Assembly (NCBI RefSeq): GCF_900188385.1
Contig: NZ_FZOI01000013.1
Coordinates: 1-64,000, forward strand
Origin: Azospirillum sp. RU38E
GTDB lineage: Bacteria > Pseudomonadota > Alphaproteobacteria > Azospirillales > Azospirillaceae
Direction: 5' to 3'
DNA: 64,000 nucleotides
Shown: piece by piece, positions 30,484 to 40,456 of the stretch
How the letters are laid out: each line of letters starts with the position of its first letter
Position numbering within the stretch: the first letter of the stretch is position 1
Translations under genes and position numbers: made by a program
Notes under the pieces: model-generated
The model's input: only the letters and a program-made list of their open reading frames with translations
Database searches by the model: none
Told to the model about the DNA's origin: nothing

Positions 30484-33400
30484 TGAGGCCAGCCATGCGC
30501 GCAACGATCCAGGGTTCCGGCAGCAAGAAGGGCAAGACGCCCATTGAAGCCCCCAACACCCTGCGGGCCAAGGCCGTGGCCCGCGTCATCGACGTCATCT
30601 CCGAAGGGGAGATTGCCGGGCTGGTGAACGGGAAGAAATCCATCTTCTTTGATGATACGCCGCTGGAAAACAAGGATGATTCCAGCAATTTCCAGGGCGT
30701 GGAAACGGTGCTGCGCTATGGCCTGCCGGATCAGGATTTCATCCCCGGCTTCCCGGCGGCGGAAAACCCCGTCGGCGTGGGCAGCCGGGTGGTGACCAAG
30801 GGGCCACAGCCCGGCCCCTATACGGCCACCATCAATTCACCGTCGGTCAATGCGGTGCGGGTGACGCTGGCCTTTGCCACCATGACGGACCTGAACGAGA
30901 AGACGGGCGATCTGAACGGCTCATCGGTGCAGATTGCCATCGATGTGGCCCCGATTGGCGGGATCTATAAAGAGGCGCTGACCGCCACCATCTCCGGCAA
31001 GAATACCAGCCCCTATCAGGAAAGCTTCCGGGTGGAACGGCCGGCGGGCGTGACCGCCGGCTGGCAGTTCCGGGTGCGCCGCCTGACCGATGACAGCACC
31101 CGCGCCACCCTGAACAACCAGATGACCGTGGCGCAATATACAGAGCTGACGGATGGCAAATTCAGCTATCCCGACACGGCCCTGGTTGCCCATACGATCA
31201 ATGCTGAACAGTTCGGCAGCGGCATCCCCACGCGCGCCTATCATATTTATGGCATCAAGGTGCAGGTGCCGGTCAATTATGACCCGCAGACCCGCACCTA
31301 TACCGGCATCTGGGACGGCACGTTCAAGCGGGCCTGGACCAGCAATCCGGCCTGGATCATGTATGATCTGCTGGTCAATGACCGCTATGGCATGGGCGAC
31401 ACCATCAACCCTGAACAGGTTGATAAATGGGCGCTGTACCAGATCGGCCAATATTGCGACCAGCTGGTGCCCGATGGTTTTGGCGGCCAGGAACCGCGTT
31501 TCCGTTTCAATGGCGTGATCAAGAACCGGGAAGAGGCGCTGCGCGTGGTGCAGTTTGTCGCTTCCTGCTTCCAGGGCATTTCCTATTGGGCGTCGGGTGC
31601 CGTCACGGCCGTCTGCGACCAGCCCAAAGACCCGGTGAAGCTGGTCACCGCCGCCAATGTCATCAATGGCCGTTTCACCTATGCCGGCACGCCGCGCAGC
31701 CAGCGCTATACCGTGGCCTATGTCACCTGGAACGACCCCACCGACATGTGCCGCCCGGCGGTGGAACCGGTGGAGGCCGATCCCGAACATATTGCCCGTT
31801 ATGGCATTCAGGAAACCTCCATCACCGCGCCCGGCTGCACCAGCCGGGGCCAGGCGCACCGGTTCGGCAAATGGCATCTGGATACCGGCATCACCGCCAC
31901 CCAGACGGTGAATTACACCGCCGGCATGGACCATGCCGATGTGATGCCCGGCGATATCATCGCCGTGGCCGACCCGAAATTTGCCGGCGTGCGCATGGGC
32001 GGCCGGCTGGTGGCGGTGGATGCCAGCAGCGCCACCCTGGATGCCCCCATCACCCTGGCGGCGAACCACACCTATCGCATCTCCATGGTGCTGCCGGATA
32101 ATCAGGTGGCGGAACGCGTCATCACCAATGGGCCCGGCACCCATACGCTGATCACCTGGGCCGAGGCGCTGCCGGTTGCGCCCATCACCGGCGCCATGTT
32201 CGTGATCACCGGCACCGACATTGCCCCGCGCCAGTTCCGCGTGCTGACGGTGAAGGAGGAAGAGGATAATCCGGGCCTGTTCCAGGTCACCGCCCTTTTC
32301 CACGATCCGACCAAATTCGCCCGCGTCGAACAGAACCTGAAGCTGGAACCCAGCCCCTATCAGCGCATTGACAAGGGCATTGGCGGCGTCGGCAACCTGA
32401 CCATCAGCGAGGAAAGCTCCCGCACGCCGGGGGGCACCAACAAGCGGCTGAGCCTGTCCTGGGACAAGCCGGCGCGCGGCATGGTCAGCCATTATTTCGT
32501 GCAATATGACCGTTCCAGCGCCGGCCTGTCAGAGCCGATCCAGGTCTATGGCCAGAATTACATCATCGAAGATGCGGTGGACGGATCATGGGTCTTCCAT
32601 GTCTGGGCCGTTTCCATTTTCGATCTGGCCGGCCCGGTCACCCGCAGCAACCCCTATGTGCTGGACAGCAGCGCCAAATCGGACCTGAAGCCGCCCCTGA
32701 ACCTGACGGTGGCGGGCGGCGGCAATGCCTTTACCGGCCGCGATCTGGTGTTCACCTTCGATCCCCACCCCGACAATGCCGGCATGGCGCCCGGCCTGGT
32801 GCAGGCCGGTTATGTGGTGGAGGTGCGCAACCCGCTGGATAATGCCCTGTTGCGCACCTGGGTGGTGGAAGAGATGGAAAGCGCCCGCACGGGCGTGACC
32901 TATTATTACGATGATAACCGCAATGATGCCGGCGGCGCGCCGCTGCGCCGGCTGAAGGTGCTGGTCTTCGCCCGCGACACGTTCGGCCGGATCAGCGAAA
33001 CCAGCACGGCAGAGATTTTCGACAATCCGGTGCCGGCCCCGGTGAACCCCACCGTCACGCCCGGCCTGGGGCTGGTATCGCTGCTCTATACCAGCACCGA
33101 CCCGGATGTGGCGGGGGCAGAGCTGCACCTGTCCACCAGCAAGGGCTTCAGTCCGGGCCCCGGCACGCTGGCGGCCGACGGGCCGCAGCTGCCGCTGACG
33201 GCCAGCGTCAATGGCGGCGTCACCTATTATGGGCGGCTGGGCCTGTATGACAGTTTCGGCCGCACGGGCATGGGCTATTCCCCGGAATTCAGCTTCACCG
33301 CCCGCGATGTCGGCCTGCTGGATCTGACCGCCTCGTCACAGGTGTTCAAGCTGGCCGCCAACGGCACGGCCAGCCCGGCCAGCATCGATTTCACCGCCAA

Positions 33401-36400
33401 CCCGCGCGGCATGACCGGCGGCACCCTGACCTGGCAGGTGATCGCCGGCAACGCCACGCTGACCAGCCTGGGCAATAACCGCCGCCTGGATGCCGCCAAC
33501 CTGACCAGCGACACGGCCACCATCCAGGCCAGTTACAGCCTGAATGGCCAGACCTATCAGGACAGCATCACCGTCGCCAAGTTGAAGGACGGGGTGAACA
33601 CGATCAATGTGCTGCTGAGCAACGAGGCGCAGGCCGTGCCGGCCGATGCCAATGGCACGGTGACCAGCCTGAACGGGGCCGAAACCCTGGTCACCGTGTT
33701 CCAGGGCACCAGCGACGTGACCGACGCCTGGAGCTTCACCGGCAGCGCCAGCAATTGCACCTTCACCCAGCCCGCCAAACAGCGGTTCGTTGTCACCGCC
33801 CTGACGGCCGATGCCGGCCATATCGACATCACCGCCACCGACGGCAAGGGCGCCAGCATCACCCGCCGTTTCAACCTGACCAAGGTGCGCACAGGCGCCA
33901 CCGGGCCGGCCGGCAGCGATGCCAAGCTGGCGGTGCTGACATCGAACAGCCAGACATTCCGCATCGACAAGAATGGCAATGTCACGCCCAGCGCCATCAC
34001 CCTGACCGCCACCGGGCAGCGGCTGAATGGCAGCCCCAGCTTCACCGTCATTTCCGGCAAAGTCACGCTGACCGGCAGCGACACCACCCGCACCCTGTCC
34101 TATGACAAGATGGAAACCGATGCGGTCTCCATCAAGCTTGACTGGGACGGGCAGACCGACACCCTGTCCATCGTGAAGCTGCGCGAAGGGGCCGACGGGG
34201 CCAATGGTGCCGATGCCATCACCGCCATTCTGACCAACGAGGCGCACACCCTGGCGGCCAGCCCCAGCGGGGTGGTGGGTTCCTATGCCGGGGCCAGCAC
34301 CCGGATGCTGGTGTTCCAGGGCACCACCGATGTGACCAGCGCCTGGAATATCAGCATCGGCGGGACAAGCACGGGCATCGTCGCCAGCATGGCCAATGGC
34401 ACCGTCAGCGTCACCAGCATGAGTGTTGACGATGGCTATGTTGACGTCACCGCGACCCGTAGCGGCTATACCGCCATCAGCAAACGTTTCTCCCTGACCA
34501 AATCCAAGACGGGGGCCACCGGGCCAACCGGGCCGACAGGCGCCACCGGGCCGGCCGGCAGCGATGCCAAGCTGGCGGTGCTGACATCAGACAGCCAGAC
34601 ATTCCGCATCGCCAAGAATGGCAATGTCACGCCCAGCGCCATCACCCTGACCGCCACCGGGCAGCGGCTGAATGGCAGCCCCAGCTTCACCGTCATTTCC
34701 GGCAAAGTCACGCTGACCGGCAGCGACACCACCCGCACCCTGTCCTATGACAAGATGGAAACCGATGCGGTCTCCATCAAGATCGACTGGGATGGGCAGA
34801 CCGACACCCTGTCCATCGTGAAGCTGCGCGAAGGGGCCGACGGCGCCAATGGCGCCGACGCCATCACCGCCATTCTGACCAACGAGGCGCACACCCTGGC
34901 GGCCAGCCCCAGCGGGGTGGTGGGTTCCTATGCCGGGGCCAGCACCCGGATGCTGGTGTTCCAGGGCACAACCGATGTCACGGCCAGCTGGACGATCAGC
35001 ATCAGCGGCAGCACCGGCGCCACCGCCACCATGGCGAATGGTGAAATCACCGTCACCGACATGACGGCGGACAGCGGCTATGTGGATATCACCGCGACCC
35101 GCAGCGGCTTTACCACCATCAACAAGCGCTTCTCCCTGACCAAATCCAAGACGGGGGCCACCGGGCAGACGGGGCCGACCGGGCCAAAAGGCGGCGATGC
35201 CAAGCTGGCGGTGCTGACATCGGACAGCCAGACCTTCCGCATCGCCAAGAACGGCACTGTCACGCCCAGCATCATCACCCTGACCGCCGCCGGGCAGAAT
35301 CTGGGCGGCGCGCCAAGCTTTACCGTCATTTCCGGCAAAGCCACGCTGGCCGGCAGCGGCACCACCCGCACCCTGTCCTATGAGGCGATGGAAAGCGAGG
35401 CGGTCTCCGTCAAAATCGACTGGGACGGGCAGACCGACACCCTGTCCATCGTGAAGCTGCGCGAAGGGGCGGATGGGGCCAATGGGGCCCCTGCGCTGAC
35501 CGCCTTCCTGACCAACGAGGCCCACACCCTGGCCGCCGATGTTGAGGGGGCCGTTGGCAGCTTCGCAGGCTGCACCACCCAGATGCTGGTGTATCAAGGC
35601 ATCACGGACACCACAAACCTGTGGACCTTTTCCATCGCCTTGTCGCCGGGGATCAGCGCCACCGTGTCCGGCAATACCGTGAATGTCACTGCGCTGTCCG
35701 GCGACAGCGGTTTCGTGGATATCTCGGCTGACCGCAGCGGGTTTGGACGCCTGACCAAGCGCTTCTCCGTGAACAAATCCAAGACGGGGGCCACCGGGCC
35801 GACGGGGCCGACCGGGCCAAAAGGCAGCGATGCCAAGCTGGCGGTGCTGACCTCTGACAGCCAGACCTTCCGCATCGCCAAGAATGGCAATGTCACGCCC
35901 AGCATCATCACCCTGACCGCCGCCGGGCAGCGGCTGAATGGCAGCCCCAGCTTTACCGTCATCGCCGGCAAAGCCACGCTGGCCGGCAGCGGCACCACCC
36001 GCACCCTGTCCTATGATGCGATGGAAAGCGACGCGGTCTCCGTCAAGATCGACTGGGACGGGCAGAGCGACACCCTGTCCATCGTGAAGCTGCGCGAAGG
36101 GGCGGATGGGGCCAATGGTGCTGCTGCGCTGACCGCCTTCCTGACCAACGAGGCCCACACCCTGGCCGCCGATGTTAACGGGGCCGTTGGCACCTTCGCG
36201 GGCTGCACCACCCAGATGCTGGTGTACCAGGGCATCACGGACACCACAAACCTGTGGACCTTCTCCATCGCCATGCCCGGCGGCATCAACGCCACCCTGT
36301 CGGGCAACACGGTGGACGTCACTGCGCTGTCCGGCGACAGCGGCTTCGTGGATATCTCGGCTGACCGGGGCGGGTTTGCCCGCGTGACCAAGCGCTTCTC

Positions 36401-36989
36401 CGTGGTCAAATCCAAGACCGGGACGGCTGGCGCCAACGGGGCGAACGGCACCTCTGTCCGGCTGGAATACAGCGCCGATCAGACAACCTGGTTCCCCACC
36501 ATCAACGATACTCGCGTATGGGCCAGGGAGAAGTTTACCGCTGCCAGCGGCAGCATCACCTACGGCACGCCGTTCCGCATTATCGGGCAGGCGGGAACCG
36601 CAGGCGCGCGTGGCAACATCCAGACATACAGGACGATTACCGGGGCTTCCTGGAGCGACAGCGAGGCCAACGCCGCCATCAGCACCGCCACAGGCGGGGC
36701 CAAGGTATTCCTGGACACGGCCACCCTTTATAACGCCAGCGCCGGATATGCCGAAACCCGGTTCTGGAATGGCAGCGGCTGGGAGAATGTGGGCACCGTT
36801 CTGAACGGCAACCTGCTGGTGAACGGGTCGGTGGCAGCGGAAAAATTGCAGGTCAACAGCCTGCGCGCCGTCACCGGCACCATCGGCAACTTCACCGGCA
36901 GCGGCGGGGACCGGATGGAACTGTCCGATGACGGTATCCGGATCTACAGCGGCAACATTCTGCGCGTCAGCCTGGGGAAACTGTCATGA
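30483..36989 (+). CDS. tail tip / host specificity protein J-like, with repeat extension
   Basis: The start at 30483 overlaps the stop of the I-like gene (TGATG). The 2168-residue product is nearly twice lambda J. The N-terminal 900 residues are J-like: TLRAKAVARVIDVISEGEIA, VETVLRYGLPDQDFIPGFP, YHIYGIKVQVPVNYDPQTRT, WIMYDLLVNDRYGMGD and fibronectin-like domains. From about residue 950 fibre domains follow, including four near-identical repeats of about 211-215 residues (from about 1146, 1361, 1572 and 1783), each closed by collagen-like Gly-x-Thr/Pro triplets (GATGPTGPTGATGP). The tip closes with SVRLEYSADQTTW and a short lobe. J binds the receptor; the repeats probably lengthen the central fibre. 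Confidence 0.92.
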   Translation: MRPAMRATIQGSGSKKGKTPIEAPNTLRAKAVARVIDVISEGEIAGLVNGKKSIFFDDTPLENKDDSSNFQGVETVLRYGLPDQDFIPGFPAAENPVGVGSRVVTKGPQPGPYTATINSPSVNAVRVTLAFATMTDLNEKTGDLNGSSVQIAIDVAPIGGIYKEALTATISGKNTSPYQESFRVERPAGVTAGWQFRVRRLTDDSTRATLNNQMTVAQYTELTDGKFSYPDTALVAHTINAEQFGSGIPTRAYHIYGIKVQVPVNYDPQTRTYTGIWDGTFKRAWTSNPAWIMYDLLVNDRYGMGDTINPEQVDKWALYQIGQYCDQLVPDGFGGQEPRFRFNGVIKNREEALRVVQFVASCFQGISYWASGAVTAVCDQPKDPVKLVTAANVINGRFTYAGTPRSQRYTVAYVTWNDPTDMCRPAVEPVEADPEHIARYGIQETSITAPGCTSRGQAHRFGKWHLDTGITATQTVNYTAGMDHADVMPGDIIAVADPKFAGVRMGGRLVAVDASSATLDAPITLAANHTYRISMVLPDNQVAERVITNGPGTHTLITWAEALPVAPITGAMFVITGTDIAPRQFRVLTVKEEEDNPGLFQVTALFHDPTKFARVEQNLKLEPSPYQRIDKGIGGVGNLTISEESSRTPGGTNKRLSLSWDKPARGMVSHYFVQYDRSSAGLSEPIQVYGQNYIIEDAVDGSWVFHVWAVSIFDLAGPVTRSNPYVLDSSAKSDLKPPLNLTVAGGGNAFTGRDLVFTFDPHPDNAGMAPGLVQAGYVVEVRNPLDNALLRTWVVEEMESARTGVTYYYDDNRNDAGGAPLRRLKVLVFARDTFGRISETSTAEIFDNPVPAPVNPTVTPGLGLVSLLYTSTDPDVAGAELHLSTSKGFSPGPGTLAADGPQLPLTASVNGGVTYYGRLGLYDSFGRTGMGYSPEFSFTARDVGLLDLTASSQVFKLAANGTASPASIDFTANPRGMTGGTLTWQVIAGNATLTSLGNNRRLDAANLTSDTATIQASYSLNGQTYQDSITVAKLKDGVNTINVLLSNEAQAVPADANGTVTSLNGAETLVTVFQGTSDVTDAWSFTGSASNCTFTQPAKQRFVVTALTADAGHIDITATDGKGASITRRFNLTKVRTGATGPAGSDAKLAVLTSNSQTFRIDKNGNVTPSAITLTATGQRLNGSPSFTVISGKVTLTGSDTTRTLSYDKMETDAVSIKLDWDGQTDTLSIVKLREGADGANGADAITAILTNEAHTLAASPSGVVGSYAGASTRMLVFQGTTDVTSAWNISIGGTSTGIVASMANGTVSVTSMSVDDGYVDVTATRSGYTAISKRFSLTKSKTGATGPTGPTGATGPAGSDAKLAVLTSDSQTFRIAKNGNVTPSAITLTATGQRLNGSPSFTVISGKVTLTGSDTTRTLSYDKMETDAVSIKIDWDGQTDTLSIVKLREGADGANGADAITAILTNEAHTLAASPSGVVGSYAGASTRMLVFQGTTDVTASWTISISGSTGATATMANGEITVTDMTADSGYVDITATRSGFTTINKRFSLTKSKTGATGQTGPTGPKGGDAKLAVLTSDSQTFRIAKNGTVTPSIITLTAAGQNLGGAPSFTVISGKATLAGSGTTRTLSYEAMESEAVSVKIDWDGQTDTLSIVKLREGADGANGAPALTAFLTNEAHTLAADVEGAVGSFAGCTTQMLVYQGITDTTNLWTFSIALSPGISATVSGNTVNVTALSGDSGFVDISADRSGFGRLTKRFSVNKSKTGATGPTGPTGPKGSDAKLAVLTSDSQTFRIAKNGNVTPSIITLTAAGQRLNGSPSFTVIAGKATLAGSGTTRTLSYDAMESDAVSVKIDWDGQSDTLSIVKLREGADGANGAAALTAFLTNEAHTLAADVNGAVGTFAGCTTQMLVYQGITDTTNLWTFSIAMPGGINATLSGNTVDVTALSGDSGFVDISADRGGFARVTKRFSVVKSKTGTAGANGANGTSVRLEYSADQTTWFPTINDTRVWAREKFTAASGSITYGTPFRIIGQAGTAGARGNIQTYRTITGASWSDSEANAAISTATGGAKVFLDTATLYNASAGYAETRFWNGSGWENVGTVLNGNLLVNGSVAAEKLQVNSLRAVTGTIGNFTGSGGDRMELSDDGIRIYSGNILRVSLGKLS
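33921..36440 (+). repeat. four tandem 633-645-bp repeats inside the J-like gene
   Basis: Repeat starts (codons for AKLAVLTS) lie at 33921, 34566, 35199 and 35832. Long stretches are identical at DNA level, notably the segment encoding QRLNGSPSFTVISGKVTLTG in units 1 and 2 and the LSIVKLREGADGANG segment in all. Units 3 and 4 form a second, closer pair, so duplication probably happened in two steps. Confidence 0.9.
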
Positions 36990-37288
36990 GCTGGGGCCTG
37001 TCCGTCTATCTGGCCGATGGCACCACCCGGCTGATCTCACCAGAGGATCTGGGGGCCCTGTATGTGGGCAGCTTCAGCGTTGCCGCCGGCGAGAGCCGCA
37101 CCTTCACCTTTAATGGCAGCGACGGCCTGCCCAACCTGTCCGGCCGGTCCATCCGGGTGCTGCAACAGGTGGCCGGCTCGCATAGCTGGCAGATCAGCAG
37201 CCAGAACCCGCCCACGCTGACCGTGACCGCCGGCGTATTCAATCCGGGGAAGGGCGTTTTCTCCAAACTGATGGTGTTCGCGGTATGA
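36986..37288 (+). CDS. small tail-tip accessory protein (100 aa)
   Basis: Overlaps both neighbours by 4 bp (ATGA), so it is coupled to J and the next gene. The product starts MSWGLSVYLADGTTRLISPE and ends GVFNPGKGVFSKLMVFAV; it is all-beta in look, without a signal. A similar beginning (MSYGLQITNANSELVI) opens the following gene, so both may share a small domain that docks on the J tip. Confidence 0.6.
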   Translation: MSWGLSVYLADGTTRLISPEDLGALYVGSFSVAAGESRTFTFNGSDGLPNLSGRSIRVLQQVAGSHSWQISSQNPPTLTVTAGVFNPGKGVFSKLMVFAV

Positions 37289-39282
37289 GCTATGGCCTGC
37301 AAATCACCAATGCCAATAGCGAGTTGGTCATTGATGAACGGTTCCGCGTGCCCAGCCTGCTGGGCCGCCTGGCCGTCAACCCCCAGCCCTACAGGGTCGA
37401 GCCGTTCGGCACCCGGTATTTCCAGTTCCACGCCCTGACCAGCAGTGCCGCCAATGGGCAGGTTGACCCGCTGACCTTCTGGACCATCCCGGAAACCGGG
37501 GATGATACCTGGTATTGTCTGGAAACCGCCCCCGACACCCAAAGCGCCATCATCGTGGCCCGGTCCAGTCCTGGCGGCACCTATCCCCTGCCCGACGCCT
37601 ATGTGTTTGCGACCCAGGGGCAGGCGCGGAGCGGCGAGAGATACGGCCTGCGTGTCTTCACCCCCGGCGGGGGCATCTGTTTTGACAGCGGGCTGCCGCA
37701 CCTGTCCATCAAACAAATTTCCCCCTATTTCGGCTATCCGGCCGAAACGACGGATGAGCAAAGCGTGGTTTTCGGCAGCCTGCCGGGCACGCCGGCCTTT
37801 TTCATCCCCCCTTATCACAGGCTGAGTGCCCGAGCGCGCCCCAACGACCCCAAACAGGCCACCAGCGGGGAATATTTCGGCTTTGTCCGGCGTAGCGGCA
37901 GCACCCTGTTCTGCCGCCTGCTGCAAACCCTTGAAACCATGGAAGATGGTCCCGTCGGCTACACTATCACCTATGGCGCCCGCACCGGCCTGTTCAGCCC
38001 CGTCATCGATGCCGCCCTGTATGCCGCCCCCAGCGGCGGCACCGGCATTGGCGGCGACGCCCCGCGCTATACGTTGAGCAGCAATACCAGCAGCGTCAAT
38101 GAAGGCGGCATCGTGACCTGGACCTTCCAGGCGCAGAATACCAGCCAGACCCGTTTCGATTACAGCATCACCGGCATCAGCGCCGATGACCTGGAAAGCG
38201 GCACGCTGACCGGCACGCTGACCCTGGATGCCCAGGGCATTGCCACCCACGCCGAAACCCTGAAGCAAGATGTCAGCTTTGGCGAAGGACAGGAGACGCT
38301 GTATTTCAACATTGCCGGGCTGAGCAGCGCGGTGGTGGTGAATGACACCTCCGTGGCCTCGGAATCCTATTATTTCAGCAATGCGCCCGGCCTGCTGTCG
38401 GAAGGGGACGAAGGGACCATCACCCTGCATTCCCGCAATATCCCCACACCGCGCACCATCACCTTTGAAATGGCCCCCCCGACAGGCGGCGGCACCCCGG
38501 CCGGATCGGCGGATGTGACGCTGGGCGAAACCCTGTCCTATCAGCCGGTCGGCAATTTCGATCACACGCTCACCTATAAGGTGGCGGCCGACGCCCTGAC
38601 CGAAGGCACCGAATGGTTCCGGGTGGTGGCGAAACATAATGGGGCGGTGATCGCCACCACCGGCAATATCCAGATCAGCGATACATCGCAGAGCAGCACC
38701 GGCGGCTATACCAGCGCCACCATCAGCGGCCATAAGATGCTGCCGGCAACAGACCCCTATATCTTCGATAGTCCCAACAACTCGGTCTGGGTCGTAGAAG
38801 ATGATAATGTCTTCGTCTATCTGACAATCACCATCAATCAGGGGGGGGCCGACACCCCCGTTGTCTGGAAACTTTCCTCAGACACCAACAACAATGCCAG
38901 CACCAATGATTTTGAGATTATGCCCCTGGTGCGCCCGCCCAGGGATGGCATGACGGATCAGCAGGCGCAGCTTTACCTGGCCATCTATGGTGACCTGAAA
39001 GCCGCCTTTGGCGCCAGCAACGTGGCTGCCGCCAAGCAGCATTGGTACAATAACGGCTTTAATGAAAAACGCATGGTGCCCTCCGATATTCTGCCGGGGG
39101 CCAACACCGGCACCGTCTATACCGGCGTGGTGGACCCCGATCTGCCACAGGAAGCCCGGCTGATGCTGCGTCCCAAGCGGGACGACACTGTCGAGAACAA
39201 CGAAAATCTGACCATCACCATTCCGGGCACCAGCGCCAGCTTCACCATCATCATCGAAAACGACGATAGAGGGACCGCGTAA
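37285..39282 (+). CDS. tail fibre-like protein with Calx-beta-type domains
   Basis: A 665-residue protein. The N-terminal 250 residues (MSYGLQITNANSELVIDERF, GTRYFQFHALTSS, GERYGLRVFTPGGGICFDS) resemble small phage proteins found behind J genes. The rest has repeated beta domains of Calx-beta look: SSVNEGGIVTWTFQAQNTSQ, FGEGQETLYFNIAGLSSA, LLSEGDEGTITLHSRNIPTP and a final DDTVENNENLTITIPGTSAS. Such domains are common in adhesins and may bind Ca2+. It is probably a surface-binding fibre. A helical insert (about residues 550-600, DQQAQLYLAIYGDLKAAFGA) is odd for a beta fibre. Confidence 0.65.
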   Translation: MSYGLQITNANSELVIDERFRVPSLLGRLAVNPQPYRVEPFGTRYFQFHALTSSAANGQVDPLTFWTIPETGDDTWYCLETAPDTQSAIIVARSSPGGTYPLPDAYVFATQGQARSGERYGLRVFTPGGGICFDSGLPHLSIKQISPYFGYPAETTDEQSVVFGSLPGTPAFFIPPYHRLSARARPNDPKQATSGEYFGFVRRSGSTLFCRLLQTLETMEDGPVGYTITYGARTGLFSPVIDAALYAAPSGGTGIGGDAPRYTLSSNTSSVNEGGIVTWTFQAQNTSQTRFDYSITGISADDLESGTLTGTLTLDAQGIATHAETLKQDVSFGEGQETLYFNIAGLSSAVVVNDTSVASESYYFSNAPGLLSEGDEGTITLHSRNIPTPRTITFEMAPPTGGGTPAGSADVTLGETLSYQPVGNFDHTLTYKVAADALTEGTEWFRVVAKHNGAVIATTGNIQISDTSQSSTGGYTSATISGHKMLPATDPYIFDSPNNSVWVVEDDNVFVYLTITINQGGADTPVVWKLSSDTNNNASTNDFEIMPLVRPPRDGMTDQQAQLYLAIYGDLKAAFGASNVAAAKQHWYNNGFNEKRMVPSDILPGANTGTVYTGVVDPDLPQEARLMLRPKRDDTVENNENLTITIPGTSASFTIIIENDDRGTA

Positions 39283-39284
39283 CA

Positions 39285-39842
39285 ATGCTGGCCGCCCTGT
39301 TTGTTGACAGCCTGCCCGCCCTGGCACGGTTCCTGTACGGGCCGGAGGGGGCGGCGGCGCTGGCCGAGGCAACCGGGCGGGCGCAGAGCCTGTTCGGCAG
39401 CGCCGACCCCGCCCTGCTGAAAAGCCGGGCGGCGGACGGGGCCGGGCGCGCGGCCCTGCGCCAGGCGCTGCTGCCGCTGCTGGCCCGGCTGGAGAATGAG
39501 GAGCGCCAGCGCCAGCAGGCCGAACTGCTGGCCCTGATCAGCGAGCTGGTGGCCGCCCAGGCCCGCGACGGGGCCGGGGCGCGGCCCGGCGGGCGCGGCC
39601 AGTTCCGCGCCGATCTGCTGGCCTATGCCGCCATCGCCGGCTTTCTGGGCTGTCTGGTCGGGCTGTTCGTGGTGGACCTGCCCGGCACCGGCGCCAACAA
39701 GGACATGCTGATGATCATGTTCGGCAACCTCGCCACCCTGGTGGGCATGGTCTATACGTTCGAATTCGGCTCCAGCCGCGGATCGACCGACAAGAATGGC
39801 CAAATGTCCACCCTGTTGGGCATGGTGAAGAAAACCAGCTGA
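39285..39842 (+). CDS. holin-like membrane protein
   Basis: A 185-residue protein starting 2 bp after the previous stop. The first 110 residues are a charged Ala/Glu/Gln/Arg-rich helical region (LLPLLARLENEERQRQQAEL). Two hydrophobic segments follow (about 115-140, LLAYAAIAGFLGCLVGLFVV, and 145-165, LMIMFGNLATLVGMVYTF) and a polar tail FGSSRGSTDKNGQMSTL. The end 'F.fGSSRGS..Kn' is typical of 3TM-type phage holins (GTA_holin family), which form membrane lesions for lysis. No endolysin gene lies beside it, so the role is uncertain. Confidence 0.6.
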   Translation: MLAALFVDSLPALARFLYGPEGAAALAEATGRAQSLFGSADPALLKSRAADGAGRAALRQALLPLLARLENEERQRQQAELLALISELVAAQARDGAGARPGGRGQFRADLLAYAAIAGFLGCLVGLFVVDLPGTGANKDMLMIMFGNLATLVGMVYTFEFGSSRGSTDKNGQMSTLLGMVKKTS

Positions 39843-39997
39843 TCGGCATTTCCCCGTTACAGTCCCGAAAATAGGATATATTTCCCAATATCCGACCCGC
39901 CGGACAGCGGATTGTCCGCCCCAGCGGAAGCCGCTTGTCGTGCGGGAGATTCCGGGATACAAATCGCGCGTCAACCAGACGCCCAAGGAGGGGCATG

Positions 39998-40150
39998 ATG
40001 CTGTTGAAACCGGCCGTCTTCCGCCAGGGGGATGCCTATTGCGCCGCGCCGCCCGGCAATGGCCGCCATCCTGATCCTGATCACCACCCCCACGCCCCAT
40101 CGCCTGGGGCCATGGTCATATTCAAGCCGCATGAGCCGCCCGGCGCCTGA
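39998..40150 (+). CDS. small His/Pro-rich peptide (50 aa)
   Basis: ATG at 39998 (or 39995) follows the strong site CCAAGGAGGGGC. The peptide is MLLKPAVFRQGDAYCAAPPG, then NGRHPDPDHHPHAPSPGAM and a short tail ending PPGA. The DPDHHPHAP part may bind metal. As in the second phosphatase-like gene, the last codons and the stop lie inside a hairpin-repeat unit (CGCCTGAGGGAAC). It has its own upstream AT-rich stretch (about 39870-39890). No family is recognised. Confidence 0.5.
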   Translation: MLLKPAVFRQGDAYCAAPPGNGRHPDPDHHPHAPSPGAMVIFKPHEPPGA

Positions 40151-40452
40151 GGGAACGCATACCCCCCTGGATCGGTCACGATCCAGGCCGGCGACCGCCG
40201 GCCCGCGGGCACGTGCCCGCTGTCAAGCCAAGGGCGCCTTATACCAACGGTCATAATTCATGACCGTTGGTACGGCGGCGACCGCCGCCGCGCCGCTTGG
40301 TAGCGGCGTAGCCAAGCCAGCGGATGCTGGCGCCGGCGACTGAGGGGCGCGAAAGCGTGACCATCGGTCATGATTTCGTGCCGCTGGTATTATGCGCCGG
40401 CCCGGCGCCTGAGGGAACGCATACCCCCCCTGGATCGGTCACGATCCAGGGG
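40138..40452. repeat. mosaic hairpin-repeat array (mixed orientation)
   Basis: CGCCTGAGGGAACGCATACC occurs at about 40145 and again at about 40407, each followed by CCTGGATCGGTCACGATCCAGG. Between them are GGCCGGCGACCGCCGGCC-like hairpins, GGCACGTGCCC, the palindrome CCAACGGTCATAATTCATGA continuing into CCGTTGG, a CGCCGCTTGGTAGCGGCG stem and a GCCAGCGGATGCTGGC stem. It is the most rearranged copy. No gene lies in 40151-40491. Confidence 0.8.
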
Positions 40453-40456
40453 AATT

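Noticed and set aside
30921-32504. 527-codon minus-strand frame
   Set aside because: Antisense to the J-like gene; no ribosome site or recognisable domain.
33921-36440. assembly artefact in the J-like gene
   Set aside because: The four units differ at many positions and in their collagen-like ends, so they are real diverged repeats.
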